A DNA stretch of 64,000 nt from Actinomadura sp. NBRC 104425 (GCF_030269545.1 NZ_BSTN01000019.1:49012-113011); one strand, 5' to 3'; positions 1 to 8,293 are shown, counted from the stretch's first letter. Translations and numbers: made by a program. The notes: a model not told the origin generated them from the letters alone.

Positions 1-349
1 ACCTGACGAACGAGTGGGGGCCCTGGCGCTCCCAGGCGTACTCTGCGATCTCGACCCGGGCGTGCCGGATGGTCGGCTGCGAGGCGACGAAGTGCCGGGC
101 CAGCAGCAGCCCGAACTCCTCGATCTCCCCGACGCCGTGCTTGCGGGCGAAGGCGAACACGGTGTTCTTCTGCGAGTCCGTCGGCAGGACCGCCGAGTTG
201 TCGCCCGTCAGGTGCACCGCGTCCATGTCCCCCGACAGCGAGATGCTGACGTTGAGGTCCCTGAGGTGATGCGTCTCGCCGTCCCTGCTGACGTGGACGA
301 CCCGCGTCTCGGCCTTGCCGTACCGGTTCGGCCCCAGAACGATCGCCAC
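1..349 (-). CDS. Urate oxidase (uricase), N-terminal part, cut by window edge
   Basis: Uricase oxidises urate to 5-hydroxyisourate in purine breakdown. About 116 N-terminal residues are visible out of roughly 300 usual for the family. The opening VAIVLGPNRYGKAETRVVHV is the classic bacterial uricase start, followed by DLNVSISLSGD, TGDNSAVLPTDSQKNTVFAF and HGVGEIEEFGLLLARHF, which carry the conserved active-site Thr and substrate-binding region of the T-fold. The GTG start lies five bases after the stop of the OHCU decarboxylase gene, and the GGAGGAGGG ribosome-binding site is inside that upstream gene, so the two are one operon. The rest of the gene runs off the left edge. No HIU hydrolase gene lies between the two, although one often does. 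Confidence 0.93.
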   Translation of the reverse strand, partial: MAIVLGPNRYGKAETRVVHVSRDGETHHLRDLNVSISLSGDMDAVHLTGDNSAVLPTDSQKNTVFAFARKHGVGEIEEFGLLLARHFVASQPTIRHARVEIAEYAWERQGPHSFVR

Positions 350-353
350 CGGC

Positions 354-860
354 CTACCCTCCTCCCAGCAGCTTCGCCAGCCGCAACTCGGTGATCTTCG
401 CCAGCTCGTCGCGGACCACCGCCCGCTCGGACTCGGGGTCGTTGGCCAGCCGGGTGCGCAGCGCAGCCAGCATCTCCGCCGCGCTGCGCCCCGTCGCGCA
501 GATCAGGAACACGTGCCCGAACCGCCGCTCGTACTCCCGGTTGCCTTCGACGAGAGCGGCCTTCAGATCGTCGTCGGCGCCCGCCATCCCGGCCTGCTCG
601 TTGCGCGACCAGGCCGCTTCCCGCGACGCACCGCCCGCGCGCTCGCCGATCCGGGGATGGGCCCGCAGCGCCTCCTCGATGTCGCCCCATTCCAGGCCGT
701 CCATCGCGTCGGCGGTGGCCGCCCACAGCGCCGCCCGGTCGGCGAACGGCCGCTTCGCCGCCACCTGCGCCGCCCACCGCCGCGAGGCGCAGCACGTGCG
801 CAGCTCGGCCTCCGCCTCCGCCCGGGGCAGCCCGTTCAACCGCCGCAGACCAGGATCCAC
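354..860 (-). CDS. uraD: 2-oxo-4-hydroxy-4-carboxy-5-ureidoimidazoline (OHCU) decarboxylase
   Basis: It catalyses the last step from urate to S-allantoin, after uricase and HIU hydrolase, in the cytoplasm. The protein is 168 residues, usual for the family. The signature HPRIGE (residues 68-73) holds the catalytic His and Glu, and the helical NREYERRFGHVFLICATGRS stretch contains the conserved substrate-binding segment. I chose the GTG at 860 because a GGGAGG motif sits about seven bases ahead of it; an in-frame GTG at 902 would add 14 residues without a good ribosome-binding site. It is transcribed with the downstream uricase gene. No regulator or operator is apparent nearby. Confidence 0.9.
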   Translation of the reverse strand: MDPGLRRLNGLPRAEAEAELRTCCASRRWAAQVAAKRPFADRAALWAATADAMDGLEWGDIEEALRAHPRIGERAGGASREAAWSRNEQAGMAGADDDLKAALVEGNREYERRFGHVFLICATGRSAAEMLAALRTRLANDPESERAVVRDELAKITELRLAKLLGGG

Positions 861-991
861 CGGCACCTCCCGACGTGTGGGTGCTGTCCCCCGAGTACAC
901 ACACCTCATGCCGCCGGGTCGAGATCCGGTTCCCCCGAACACCGCCGCCGCCTCGCACCGGAATTCGTACGTTTCTACAAACCGCGGAGCG

Positions 992-1297
992 TTAGGCGTG
1001 CCACAGGGCGACGATCGGCCGGGTGGCCAGCCGGGAGGGTACGGCGCGCAGCATCGCGTCGCGCAGCCACGCGGCGGCGCCGGTCTGGGAGGTCAGCCGC
1101 GACTGCCGGCCGCCGCCCGCATCATGCGGTTGGCGCTGGGCCTGCGTTCGGCGTCGTCGCGCAGGAGACGTCGGACGACGTCCCCCGGCTCGGCTCCGGC
1201 CAGGTGGCGGGTCAGCGCGGCCGCATCCTGGAACGCCTGGCCGGCGCCCTGGCCGAGGTCGGGCGGCATGGCGTGCGCAGCATCGCCGAGGTGAAGC
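992..1297 (-). pseudogene. Remnant of an FAD-dependent aromatic-type monooxygenase (C-terminus only, frameshifted)
   Basis: Only the last third of the protein is left. The frame contains LGDAAHAMPPDLGQGAGQAF, the GD motif that binds the FAD ribityl chain in the flavin monooxygenase family, then VVRRLLRDDAERRPSANRMM. Near 1100 that frame meets a stop. The expected C-terminal sequence (RLTSQTGAAAWLRDAMLRAV and PSRLATRPIVALWHA) continues in another frame to a stop at 992. Roughly 270 N-terminal residues are absent, and upstream of the GD motif the DNA turns abruptly AT-rich (about 1295-1335). This points to a deletion plus a frameshift. Flavin monooxygenases such as HpxO can hydroxylate urate, so a purine role is possible given the neighbours, but the fragment is too short to assign. 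Confidence 0.75.
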
Positions 1298-1433
1298 TTA
1301 TAGTAATTGAGTAGTAACGTACAGTATGCATCCAGTTGGCGGGCGCCTGCGATGCACCCATATCCGGTGCCCAGGGCGCTGGACACGGTTCGGGAGGGTG
1401 GGGCCTGGTCGTGGAGGGTCTGGTGGGGGAAAG

Positions 1434-1447
1434 TGGAACAGGTTACA
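1434..1447. promoter_or_regulatory. KstR-type operator before the fadA5-like thiolase
   Basis: The 14-mer TGGAACAGGTTACA fits all eight fixed positions of the KstR consensus TNNAACNNGTTNNA known from mycobacterial cholesterol genes. It ends 46 bases before the thiolase start, a normal place for a repressor site. Two further perfect matches in this window lie before a CYP125-type P450 and a ferredoxin gene. That KstR or a relative binds here is inferred. Confidence 0.7.
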
Positions 1448-1493
1448 GTCTGGGTGAATCCGGTTCGGGACGTTGCGTCTGGGAGGCACCGCT

Positions 1494-2654
1494 ATGGGCA
1501 GGCCGGTGATAGTCGAGGCGGTGCGCACGCCGCTGGGCAAGCGCAACGGGTGGCTGGCGGGGCTCAAGGCGCAGGCCGTCCTGGCGCACGTGCTCAGGGC
1601 GGTCGTGGAGCGGGCGGAGGTGGACGCGGCCGAGGTGGAGGAGGTCTTCGCCGGGTGCGTCACGCAGGCCGGCGAGCAGGGCGGCCATGTGGGCCGGTAC
1701 GCCTGGCTGTACGCGGGGCTGCCATGGCAGACGGGTGTCACGACCATCGACGCGCAGTGCGGGTCGGCGCAGCAGGCGGTGCACCTGGCGGCGGCGCAGA
1801 TCGCGGCGGGCACCGTGGACGTGGCGATCGGGTGCGGCGTGGAGGTGATGAGCCGGTCTCCGCTAGGCAGCAACGTGCTGCCCGCCAAGCCGCGTCCGGA
1901 CGACTGGTCGATCGACATGCCGAACCAGTTCGAGGCCGCCGAGCGGATCGCGCGGCGGCGCGGGCTGACGCGGGACGACCTGGACGCGTTCGGGGTCCGC
2001 TCCCAGCAACGGGCCGCCAAGGCATGGGCGGACGGCCGCTTCGACAGGGAGATCGCCCCGATCGACGCGCCCGTGCTGGACGAGAACGGGCAGCCCACCG
2101 GGCAGACGCGCACGGTCACCCGCGACCAGGGGCTCAGGGAGACGACGCGCGAGGGGCTGGCCCGGCTCAAGCCCGTCCTGGGCGAGGGGGCGCTGCACAC
2201 GGCGGGCACGTCCTCGCAGATCTCCGACGGGGCGGCGGCCGTGCTGCTGATGTCGGAGGAGAAGGCCCAGGCGCTGGGGGTGCGTCCGCGCGCGCGCATC
2301 AGGGCCCAGGCGCTGGTGGGGGCCGAGCCGTACTACCACCTGGACGGGCCGGTGCAGTCGACCGAGCGGGTGTTGGCCCGCAGCGGGATGACGCTCGGCG
2401 ACATCGACCTGGTGGAGATCAACGAGGCGTTCGCGTCCGTGGTGCTGTCCTGGGCGTCGGTGCACCGGCCGGACATGGACAAGGTCAATGTCAACGGCGG
2501 CGCCATCGCGCTCGGGCATCCGGTGGGCGCGACCGGGGCCCGGTTGGTCACCACGGCGCTGCACGAGCTGGAGCGCCGGGACGCCGCGACCGCGCTGGTC
2601 ACCATGTGCTGCGGCGGGGCGCTGTCCACGGCGACCGTCCTCGAACGCCTCTGA
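1494..2654 (+). CDS. fadA5: FadA5-type thiolase (steroid side-chain beta-ketothiolase)
   Basis: A 386-residue thiolase that cleaves a beta-ketoacyl-CoA with free CoA. It closely resembles mycobacterial FadA5, which shortens the cholesterol side chain: shared stretches include GKRNGWLAGL, DMPNQFEAAERIA, QGLRETT, LVGAEPYYHLDGPVQST and INEAFASVVLSWASVH. The catalytic triad is intact, with Cys89 in DAQCGSAQQA, His342 in GHPVGATGAR and Cys372 in TMCCGGA, at spacings matching FadA5. The ATG at 1494 is preceded by GGGAGGC; an in-frame start at 1473 lacks such a site. The gene stands alone after a KstR-like box and is followed by a broken MBL gene. A general fatty-acid thiolase is less likely given the detailed resemblance; the substrate is inferred from the family. 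Confidence 0.88.
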   Translation: MGRPVIVEAVRTPLGKRNGWLAGLKAQAVLAHVLRAVVERAEVDAAEVEEVFAGCVTQAGEQGGHVGRYAWLYAGLPWQTGVTTIDAQCGSAQQAVHLAAAQIAAGTVDVAIGCGVEVMSRSPLGSNVLPAKPRPDDWSIDMPNQFEAAERIARRRGLTRDDLDAFGVRSQQRAAKAWADGRFDREIAPIDAPVLDENGQPTGQTRTVTRDQGLRETTREGLARLKPVLGEGALHTAGTSSQISDGAAAVLLMSEEKAQALGVRPRARIRAQALVGAEPYYHLDGPVQSTERVLARSGMTLGDIDLVEINEAFASVVLSWASVHRPDMDKVNVNGGAIALGHPVGATGARLVTTALHELERRDAATALVTMCCGGALSTATVLERL

Positions 2655-2700
2655 GCCGGTGCGGCCGCAGCATCCGGGCGGGGGGCTGTAGAGCGTTCCG

Positions 2701-3172
2701 GTGCCCATCCCCGGCAATCCGCCGGCGTACACGCCGGTCTACGTGCTGGAGAGCGTGCGCGGCCCGGTGCTGGTGGACGAGAACACGAGGACGCCTGGGC
2801 GGTGCTCGGCGAGGGGCTCGGCGACTTCCTGGCGTCGCTGCGCCGTGTCGCCGGGCTGCCCGCGGCCGAGCGTGCCGGAGGTGCTGCCCGCCCAGCAGTC
2901 CCGCTTCACCGGCCTGGCGGAACGCGCCCGCGCGATCATCGGGCACCACGAGGACCGGCTCGCCGAGGTCGCCGCTGCTGGGCGCCGAGCCGGTGACGCT
3001 GTGGCAGGTCGCGGCGGGCCTGCACCGGCGTTCGCCATGGGAGGCGATGGGCTTGGCGGACCGGGAGATGGCCGCGGGCGAGGCGGCTGCGCACCTGCGC
3101 ACCCTGGAGCGGCGCGGGGTGGCCCGGCGGGACGGGGCGGACGCCCCGATCCGGTTCGTCCGCGCCGCCTGA
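2701..3172 (+). pseudogene. Decayed MBL-fold metallohydrolase gene
   Basis: Pieces of one protein occur in three reading frames. The start NPPAYTPVYVLESVRGPVLV resembles the opening beta strands of MBL-fold hydrolases, followed in another frame by AWAVLGEGLGDFLASLRRV. Then QQSRFTGLAERARAIIGHHE appears back in the first frame, and LLGAEPVTLWQVAAGLHRR up to HLRTLERRGVARRDG in the third, matching the winged-helix C-terminal tail of LACTB2-like enzymes. The HxHxDH metal motif is not visible, so a central deletion is likely as well as frameshifts. The remnant lies between fadA5 and the P450 gene. Whether the lost enzyme belonged to the same pathway cannot be told. Confidence 0.65.
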
Positions 3173-3256
3173 TTCGCCCGACCTGAGCACCGCCGAGGTT
3201 CCCTCTGCGCGGCGACGTGCCCGGATGCGACGCGACTCTCTTCCGTGAGACGCTTG

Positions 3257-3290
3257 ATGAGACTCCCGTCTCATGTTAGAACCGGTTCTA
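3257..3290. promoter_or_regulatory. Double palindrome with KstR-type operator before the P450 gene
   Basis: Bases 3277-3290, TAGAACCGGTTCTA, form a perfect 14-bp palindrome and fit the KstR consensus TNNAACNNGTTNNA exactly. Just upstream, ATGAGAC (3257-3263) and GTCTCAT (3268-3274) form a second inverted repeat with a 4-base spacer. The cluster ends about 95 bases before the P450 ATG. The KstR match suggests steroid-responsive repression; the second repeat may belong to another regulator. Confidence 0.75.
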
Positions 3291-3385
3291 GCCAGCAAAC
3301 CAAGCAAGCGTTCGATCATGGGTGTGGCCGGCGTCCCCGCGACGGCGCCCGCCGCCCCACCCCGACACCCGCTCCGAGGACGGCC

Positions 3386-4621
3386 ATGGCCCCTGAGATC
3401 AACGTCATCGATCCCGGCGTCTACGAGAACGGCGGAGTCCCGCACGAGCAGTTCGCCTGGCTGCGCGCGAACGACCCGGTGCACTGGCATCCCGACCCCT
3501 ACGAGGGGGTGCCGGGGTTCTGGGCGATCACCCGGCACGCGGACGTGGTGCACGTCTCGCGGCATCCGGAGCTGTTCTCCTCGCACACGCGCACCGCGAT
3601 GTTCGAGGAGTTCACCGACGAGGACATCGCCCTGTACGGGACGATGATGCTGTTCCAGGACCCGCCGGACCACACCCGGCTGCGCGCCATGGTCAACCGC
3701 GGCTTCACCCCGCGCATGATCGGCAAGCTGGAGCAGCACATCCGGGACGTCTGCCACCGGCTCATCGACGAGGCGGTGCCGCTCGGCGAGTGCGACTTCG
3801 TCGAGCACTTCGCCGCGCCGCTGCCGCTGTACACGATCTGCGAGCTGCTCGGCGCGCCGCTGGAGGAGCGCAAGCAGATCTTCTACTGGTCCAACAAGCT
3901 GGTGGCCTTCAACGACCCCGAGTTCATCGGCGACCGCTCCGACAGCATCCGGTACGCCGCCGAGTTCCTGGCCTGGGCGGCCGAGCTGGCCGAAAAACGC
4001 GAGTCCGATCCGCGCGACGACATCGTCACCAAGCTGCTGCAGCCCGCGCCGGACGGCAGCCGGCTGAGCCTGTCGGAGTTCCAAATGTTCGTGCTCATGC
4101 TGTCGATCGCCGGGAACGAGACCACGCGCACCGCCACCGCGGGCGGCATGCAGGCGTTCTTCGAGCGGCCCGAGCAGTGGGAGCGGCTGAAGGCCGACCG
4201 GAGCCTGCTGCCGTCGGCGGTGGAGGAGATCGTCCGCTGGGTGTCACCGATCAACCAATTCCGCCGCACCGCCACCACCGACACCGAAGTCGGCGGCAAG
4301 ACGATCCGCGCCGGCGACAAGGTGGTGCTGTTCTACCCGTCGGCGAACCGGGACGAGGCGGTGTTCGACGACCCGTTCGCCTTCGACATCGGCCGCGACC
4401 CCAACCCGCACCTGGGCTTCGGCGGCGGCGGACCGCACTACTGCCTGGGCACCCACCTGGCCCGGATGAACCTGAAGATCATCTTCGAGACGATCCTGGA
4501 CCGGGTGCCCGACATCGCCCCGGCGGGCGAACCGCGCCGGCTGCGGTCCAACTTCATCAACGGCTACAAGGAGCTGCCCGTCCGCTTCACTCCCCGCCCC
4601 GCCGCAACGCCTAGGAAGTGA
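3386..4621 (+). CDS. CYP125-type cytochrome P450 (probable sterol C26/C27 monooxygenase)
   Basis: A soluble 411-residue bacterial P450. The I-helix motif AGNETT (242-247) and the heme loop FGGGGPHYCLG with the proximal ligand Cys353 are present, as are FWAITRHADVVHVSRHPELF and LLGAPLEERKQIFYWSNK. These match the CYP125 subgroup, which oxidises the terminal methyl of the cholesterol side chain. The ATG at 3386 starts the conserved PEINVIDPGVY region; the open frame extends 47 codons further upstream but through the operator, so it is not used. Expected electron donors are a ferredoxin and reductase; a 3Fe-4S ferredoxin with a similar operator lies at 9.5 kb. The CYP125 subgroup assignment is strong; the exact substrate is inferred. 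Confidence 0.88.
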   Translation: MAPEINVIDPGVYENGGVPHEQFAWLRANDPVHWHPDPYEGVPGFWAITRHADVVHVSRHPELFSSHTRTAMFEEFTDEDIALYGTMMLFQDPPDHTRLRAMVNRGFTPRMIGKLEQHIRDVCHRLIDEAVPLGECDFVEHFAAPLPLYTICELLGAPLEERKQIFYWSNKLVAFNDPEFIGDRSDSIRYAAEFLAWAAELAEKRESDPRDDIVTKLLQPAPDGSRLSLSEFQMFVLMLSIAGNETTRTATAGGMQAFFERPEQWERLKADRSLLPSAVEEIVRWVSPINQFRRTATTDTEVGGKTIRAGDKVVLFYPSANRDEAVFDDPFAFDIGRDPNPHLGFGGGGPHYCLGTHLARMNLKIIFETILDRVPDIAPAGEPRRLRSNFINGYKELPVRFTPRPAATPRK

Positions 4622-4622
4622 C

Positions 4623-4660
4623 GGGCGCCCCGGCATCGATCCGGCCCGATCCCGGCGCCC
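4623..4660 (+). terminator. Possible hairpin after the P450 gene
   Basis: GGGCGCC and GGCGCCC form 7-bp arms around a 24-base GC-rich loop two bases after the stop codon. There is no T-run, so this is only a weak terminator candidate. Confidence 0.35.
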
Positions 4661-4968
4661 ACGTGCCCGCCGGCAACCCGCACCGGCGCCCGATGCGCCC
4701 GTCTCGCCCGCTTGGAGCCGGATGTGCTCTTCGAAACGCTCTTGGACGCTATGCCTAATACTGAACCGTCCGGTAACCTCCGCAGACTAAGGTCTAGTTC
4801 AACAAACGGGATAAAGGAGATGCCGGTCCGGGTTCGCGAGGTTCGCGAGGTCCAGGAGGCGTCGGCGCGTGGCTGAGGCGGCCGCGCGGCCACGGCGCCG
4901 GCACACGGCCGAGGCATCGCCCAGGGTCCCCCCTACTGGACGGGAGTGGTGCGTGAGCAGGGGCTGGC
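4661..4968. other. Intergenic region before the glycosyltransferase gene
   Basis: About 300 bases without a convincing gene. The part from 4740 to 4815 is clearly less GC-rich than its surroundings (CTAATACT, TCTAGTTCAACAAACGG), as expected of a promoter. A 9-base direct repeat GTTCGCGAG occurs twice in tandem near 4830-4850. No operator could be assigned. Confidence 0.4.
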
Positions 4969-6288
4969 GTGGCTGAGGCAGAGCAGGCACCGCCCCGGGA
5001 GCAGGGCGGTCCGTTGCGCGTCGCACTGCTCTCCTACCGGAGCAAGCCGCACTGCGGCGGCCAGGGCGTGTATCTGCGCCATCTGACCCGCGAGCTGGTC
5101 GACCTGGGGCACACCGTGGAGGTCTTCTCCGGGCAGCCCTATCCGGAGCTGGACCGGGACGAGATCGTCCTGACCAAGATCCCCAGCCTGGACCTGTACC
5201 GGGACGACGATCCGTTCCGCACCCCGGCGCTCGGCGAGTTCCGCGACTGGATCGACGTGCTGGAGTTCGCCCACATGCGCACCGGCGGCTTCCCCGAGCC
5301 GCTGACCTTCAGCCTGCGGATGCTGCGCGAGCTGCGGCGCCGCCGCGGCGACTTCGACGTGGCGCACGACAACCAGGTGCTCGGCCTGGGCAACCTCGGC
5401 ATCCCCCGGCTGGGCCTGCCGCTGGTCACCAGCATCCACCACCCGATCAGCGTGGACCGGCGGATCGAGCTGGAGGCGGCGCACGGCTGGCTGGAGCGGT
5501 TCGGCAAGCGCCGATGGTACGGCTTCGTGGCGATGCAGGCGCAGGTGGCGCGGCGGGTCGGGCCGGTGCTGACCGTCTCGGAGTCCTCCAAGGTGGACAT
5601 CGTCAAGGACTTCCGGGTCGATCCGCGCGACATCGAGATCCTGCCGCTGGGCGTGGACACCCGGATCTTCCACCCGCGCGGCCCGCGGGTGCCCGGCCGG
5701 ATCGTGGCGATGGCCAGCGCGGACGCGCCGATCAAGGGCGTGGACGTGCTGCTGCGCGCGGTCGCCAAGGTCGCCACCGAACGCGACGTGCACGTGGTCG
5801 TGGTCAGCCGCCCGCAGCCGGACGGCCCCACCGAGCGGCTGGTGCGGGAGCTGGCGCTGGGCGAGCGGGTGCGGTTCGTCAGCGGCATCGGCGACCAGGA
5901 GCTGGGCGAGCTGCTGGCGTCCGCCGAGATCGCGGTGGTGCCGTCCCGGTACGAGGGGTTCTCGCTGCCCGCCGTCGAGCACATGGCGTCCGGGACGCCG
6001 CTGGTGGCCAGCCGCGCCGGGGCGCTGCCGGAGGTGGTCGGCGACGCGGCCGTGCTGGTGCAGCCGGGCGACGACGAGGAGCTGGCCGCCACGCTGCGCC
6101 GCCTGCACGACTCGCCCGCCGAGCGCGCCCGGCTGTCCGAGGCGGCGCTGGCGCGGGTGCGCGAGCGGTTCGCCTGGCGGGCGGTGGCGCAGGCGACGGT
6201 GGAGCACTACCGCGCCGCGATCCGCCAGCACCGCTACCTGCGGCTGGCCGCCGCCGCGCGCCGCCGCGACAGACGCCGGCGGCGGTAG
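4969..6288 (+). CDS. GT4-family glycosyltransferase
   Basis: A 439-residue GT-B fold enzyme that transfers a sugar from a nucleotide donor. The N-terminal domain begins at RVALLSYRSKPHCGGQGVYL, the glycine-rich acceptor-side loop of family GT4. The C-terminal donor domain has the conserved EIAVVPSRYEGFSLPAVEHM (E-x7-E type) motif, followed by ASGTPLVASRAGALPEVVGD. No signal peptide or membrane segment is visible, so it acts in the cytoplasm, perhaps at the membrane face. The tail is strongly basic (RRRDRRRRR), which could aid membrane contact. The GTG at 4969 is the assumed start. A methyltransferase and a toroid-fold gene follow closely, suggesting one pathway making or modifying a glycoconjugate of unknown structure. 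The acceptor is not known. Confidence 0.85.
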   Translation: MAEAEQAPPREQGGPLRVALLSYRSKPHCGGQGVYLRHLTRELVDLGHTVEVFSGQPYPELDRDEIVLTKIPSLDLYRDDDPFRTPALGEFRDWIDVLEFAHMRTGGFPEPLTFSLRMLRELRRRRGDFDVAHDNQVLGLGNLGIPRLGLPLVTSIHHPISVDRRIELEAAHGWLERFGKRRWYGFVAMQAQVARRVGPVLTVSESSKVDIVKDFRVDPRDIEILPLGVDTRIFHPRGPRVPGRIVAMASADAPIKGVDVLLRAVAKVATERDVHVVVVSRPQPDGPTERLVRELALGERVRFVSGIGDQELGELLASAEIAVVPSRYEGFSLPAVEHMASGTPLVASRAGALPEVVGDAAVLVQPGDDEELAATLRRLHDSPAERARLSEAALARVRERFAWRAVAQATVEHYRAAIRQHRYLRLAAAARRRDRRRRR

Positions 6289-6371
6289 CCGGCGCCCGTC
6301 CGGGCCCGCACACCGACTGAGGGACGGCCGCGCGCGGTCCCCCGTACGGAAGGAGCACGACCCTGCTGACC

Positions 6372-7166
6372 GTGGATTTCCAGCGGTTCCGCGTCACCCC
6401 CGGAGAACGGGTGCTGGACATGGGATGCGGCGCCGGACGGCACGCGTTCGAGCTGTACCGGCGCGGGGCGCACGTCGTCGCCTTCGACCTGGACGCCGAC
6501 GAACTGGCCGGGGTGGAGAAGATGTTCGGCGCGATGCGCCTGGCGGGCGAGGCGCCCGAGGGCGCCACCGCGCGGACCGTCCAGGGCGACGCCCTCGACA
6601 TGCCCTTCCCCGACGACCACTTCGACAAGATCATCGCGTCGGAGGTGCTGGAGCACATCCCCGACGACATGCGCGCCATGCGCGAGCTGCTGCGGGTGCT
6701 CAAGCCCGGCGGGCACCTGGCCGTCACGGTGCCGGCGTGGCTGCCCGAGCGGATCTGCTGGGCGCTGTCGGAGGACTACCACACCGCTCCCGGCGGGCAC
6801 GTGCGCATCTACACCCGCGCCGAGCTGGAGGCCAAGCTGAAGGCCACCGGTTTCCGGGTGCACGGCCACCACCACGCGCACGGCCTGCACTCCCCCTACT
6901 GGTGGATCAAGTGCGCGGTGGGCGTGAACAACGACGACCACCCGCTGGCCAAGGCCTACCACCAGCTGCTGGTGTGGGACATCATGAAGCGGCCGCTGCC
7001 GACCCGGCTGGCCGAGCGCGTGCTGAACCCGCTGATCGGCAAGAGCGTCGTCGTCTACTTCACCAAGCCCGCCGACCAGGGCTCCGCGGCGGCGGACGGT
7101 GCGCGAGGCGGCGCCGGCAGGGTCTCCGGCGAGGACGCCGGTCGGGAGACCGCCGATGCCGTCTGA
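6372..7166 (+). CDS. Class I SAM-dependent methyltransferase
   Basis: A Rossmann-fold methyltransferase of about 265 residues. Motif I is RVLDMGCGAGRHAFEL, the acidic end of strand 2 is VVAFDLDADEL, motif II covers GDALDMPFPDDHFDKIIASE, and VLEHIPDDMRAMRELLRVLK follows. The GTG at 6372 is the first standard start, but the GGAAGGAG ribosome-binding site lies too far from it (about 16 bases). A CTG at 6363, seven bases from that site, would give the N-terminus LLTVDFQRF, so a non-standard start is possible. The gene is 83 bases after the glycosyltransferase and overlaps the next gene by 11 bases, so translation of the two is probably coupled. The substrate is unknown. Confidence 0.85.
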   Translation: MDFQRFRVTPGERVLDMGCGAGRHAFELYRRGAHVVAFDLDADELAGVEKMFGAMRLAGEAPEGATARTVQGDALDMPFPDDHFDKIIASEVLEHIPDDMRAMRELLRVLKPGGHLAVTVPAWLPERICWALSEDYHTAPGGHVRIYTRAELEAKLKATGFRVHGHHHAHGLHSPYWWIKCAVGVNNDDHPLAKAYHQLLVWDIMKRPLPTRLAERVLNPLIGKSVVVYFTKPADQGSAAADGARGGAGRVSGEDAGRETADAV

Positions 7167-8256
7167 GGCCGTCCCGTCGGTGCCCGGCGTGGTGACCGCC
7201 GACGACATCGTCGCGACCGCGCGCAGCATCGTCGCCCAGCAGGAGCCGTCCGGCGCCATCCCCTGGTTCGCGCCGCTGGACGGCGTGCCCGGCCACGTCG
7301 ACGCCTGGAACCACGTCGAGGCCGCCATGGCGCTCACCGTGGCCGGGCTGCGCGAGCACGCGCGGCTGGCCTACGAGTGGCTGCGCGGCGCGCAGCGGCC
7401 GGACGGGTCCTGGCCCGCCAAGTGGGTGCTGGGCGAGATCACCGAGCCGGGCGGCGAGTCCAACCACGCCGCCTATCTGGCGGTCGGGGTCTGGCACGAG
7501 CTGCTGGTGACCGGCGACGAGGACTTCGCCCGGCACATGTGGCCCACGGTGCGCGCCGGCGTCGAGTTCGCCCTCGGCCTGCAGACGCGGCGCGGGGAGA
7601 TCCGCTGGATGCGCGACCCGGACGGCCGCGCCGCCGGCGAGGCGCTGCTGACCGGCTGCTCGTCGATCTACCAGTCGCTGCGCTGCGCGGTGGCCCTCGC
7701 CGAGCACCTGGGCGAGCCGCAGCCGGACTGGGAGCTGGCCGCCGACCAGCTCGGCCATGTGGTGGCCGAGCATCCGGAGGCGTTCGCCGACAAGCGCCGC
7801 TGGTCGATGGACTGGTACTACCCGGTGCTGGGCGGCCCGGTGCGCGGGGAGGCCGCCGCGCGCCGCCTGGCCGAGGGCTGGGACACGTTCGTGGTGCCGG
7901 GGCTGGGCTGCCGCTGCGTGTCCGACCAGCCGTGGGTGACCGCGGCCGAGAGCTGCGAGCTGGTGATGGCGCTGGACGCGGCGGGCCAGCGGGACCGGGC
8001 GCTGGAGCTGTTCGCCACCGTCCAGCACCTGCGGCACGAGGACGGCTCGTACTGGACGGGCTGGCAGTTCGAGAACCGGCGGCACTTCCCCGGGGACCGT
8101 TCCACCTACACGGCCGCCGCGGTGATCCTTGCGGCCGACGTGCTGGCGGACGCCACCCCGGGCGCCCGCCTGTTCAAGGAGATCGCCGGGCGCCGGCTCG
8201 GGCCGTCCGCGGCCGCCGACCCCGTCGCCTGCGGCTGCGCCCTCGTCGGCGTCTGA
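7156..8256 (+). CDS. Alpha/alpha-toroid protein, annotated as prenyltransferase in related genomes
   Basis: A 366-residue protein with repeated helical hairpins of the terpene cyclase/prenyltransferase toroid type: LAYEWLRGAQRPDGSWPAKW, ESNHAAYLAVGVWHELLVTG and VQHLRHEDGSYWTGWQF carry the QxxDGSW-like repeat motifs of squalene-hopene cyclases. The DxDD motif of class II cyclases is not seen, so cyclase chemistry is doubtful and a glycosidase-like toroid or a binding role is possible. A conserved C-terminal half (RWSMDWYYPVLGG, GLGCRCVSDQPWV) is shared by this actinobacterial family. The ATG at 7156 overlaps the end of the methyltransferase gene. I infer that it works with the glycosyltransferase and methyltransferase on one product. 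Confidence 0.75.
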   Translation: MPSEAVPSVPGVVTADDIVATARSIVAQQEPSGAIPWFAPLDGVPGHVDAWNHVEAAMALTVAGLREHARLAYEWLRGAQRPDGSWPAKWVLGEITEPGGESNHAAYLAVGVWHELLVTGDEDFARHMWPTVRAGVEFALGLQTRRGEIRWMRDPDGRAAGEALLTGCSSIYQSLRCAVALAEHLGEPQPDWELAADQLGHVVAEHPEAFADKRRWSMDWYYPVLGGPVRGEAAARRLAEGWDTFVVPGLGCRCVSDQPWVTAAESCELVMALDAAGQRDRALELFATVQHLRHEDGSYWTGWQFENRRHFPGDRSTYTAAAVILAADVLADATPGARLFKEIAGRRLGPSAAADPVACGCALVGV

Positions 8257-8293
8257 ACCGCGCGCGGGCCCCGGGAAGGCCGCCGGGGAGGGC

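Noticed and set aside
3245..3385. N-terminal extension of the P450 by 47 codons
   Set aside because: It would run through the KstR-like operator, and the extra sequence is not P450-like.
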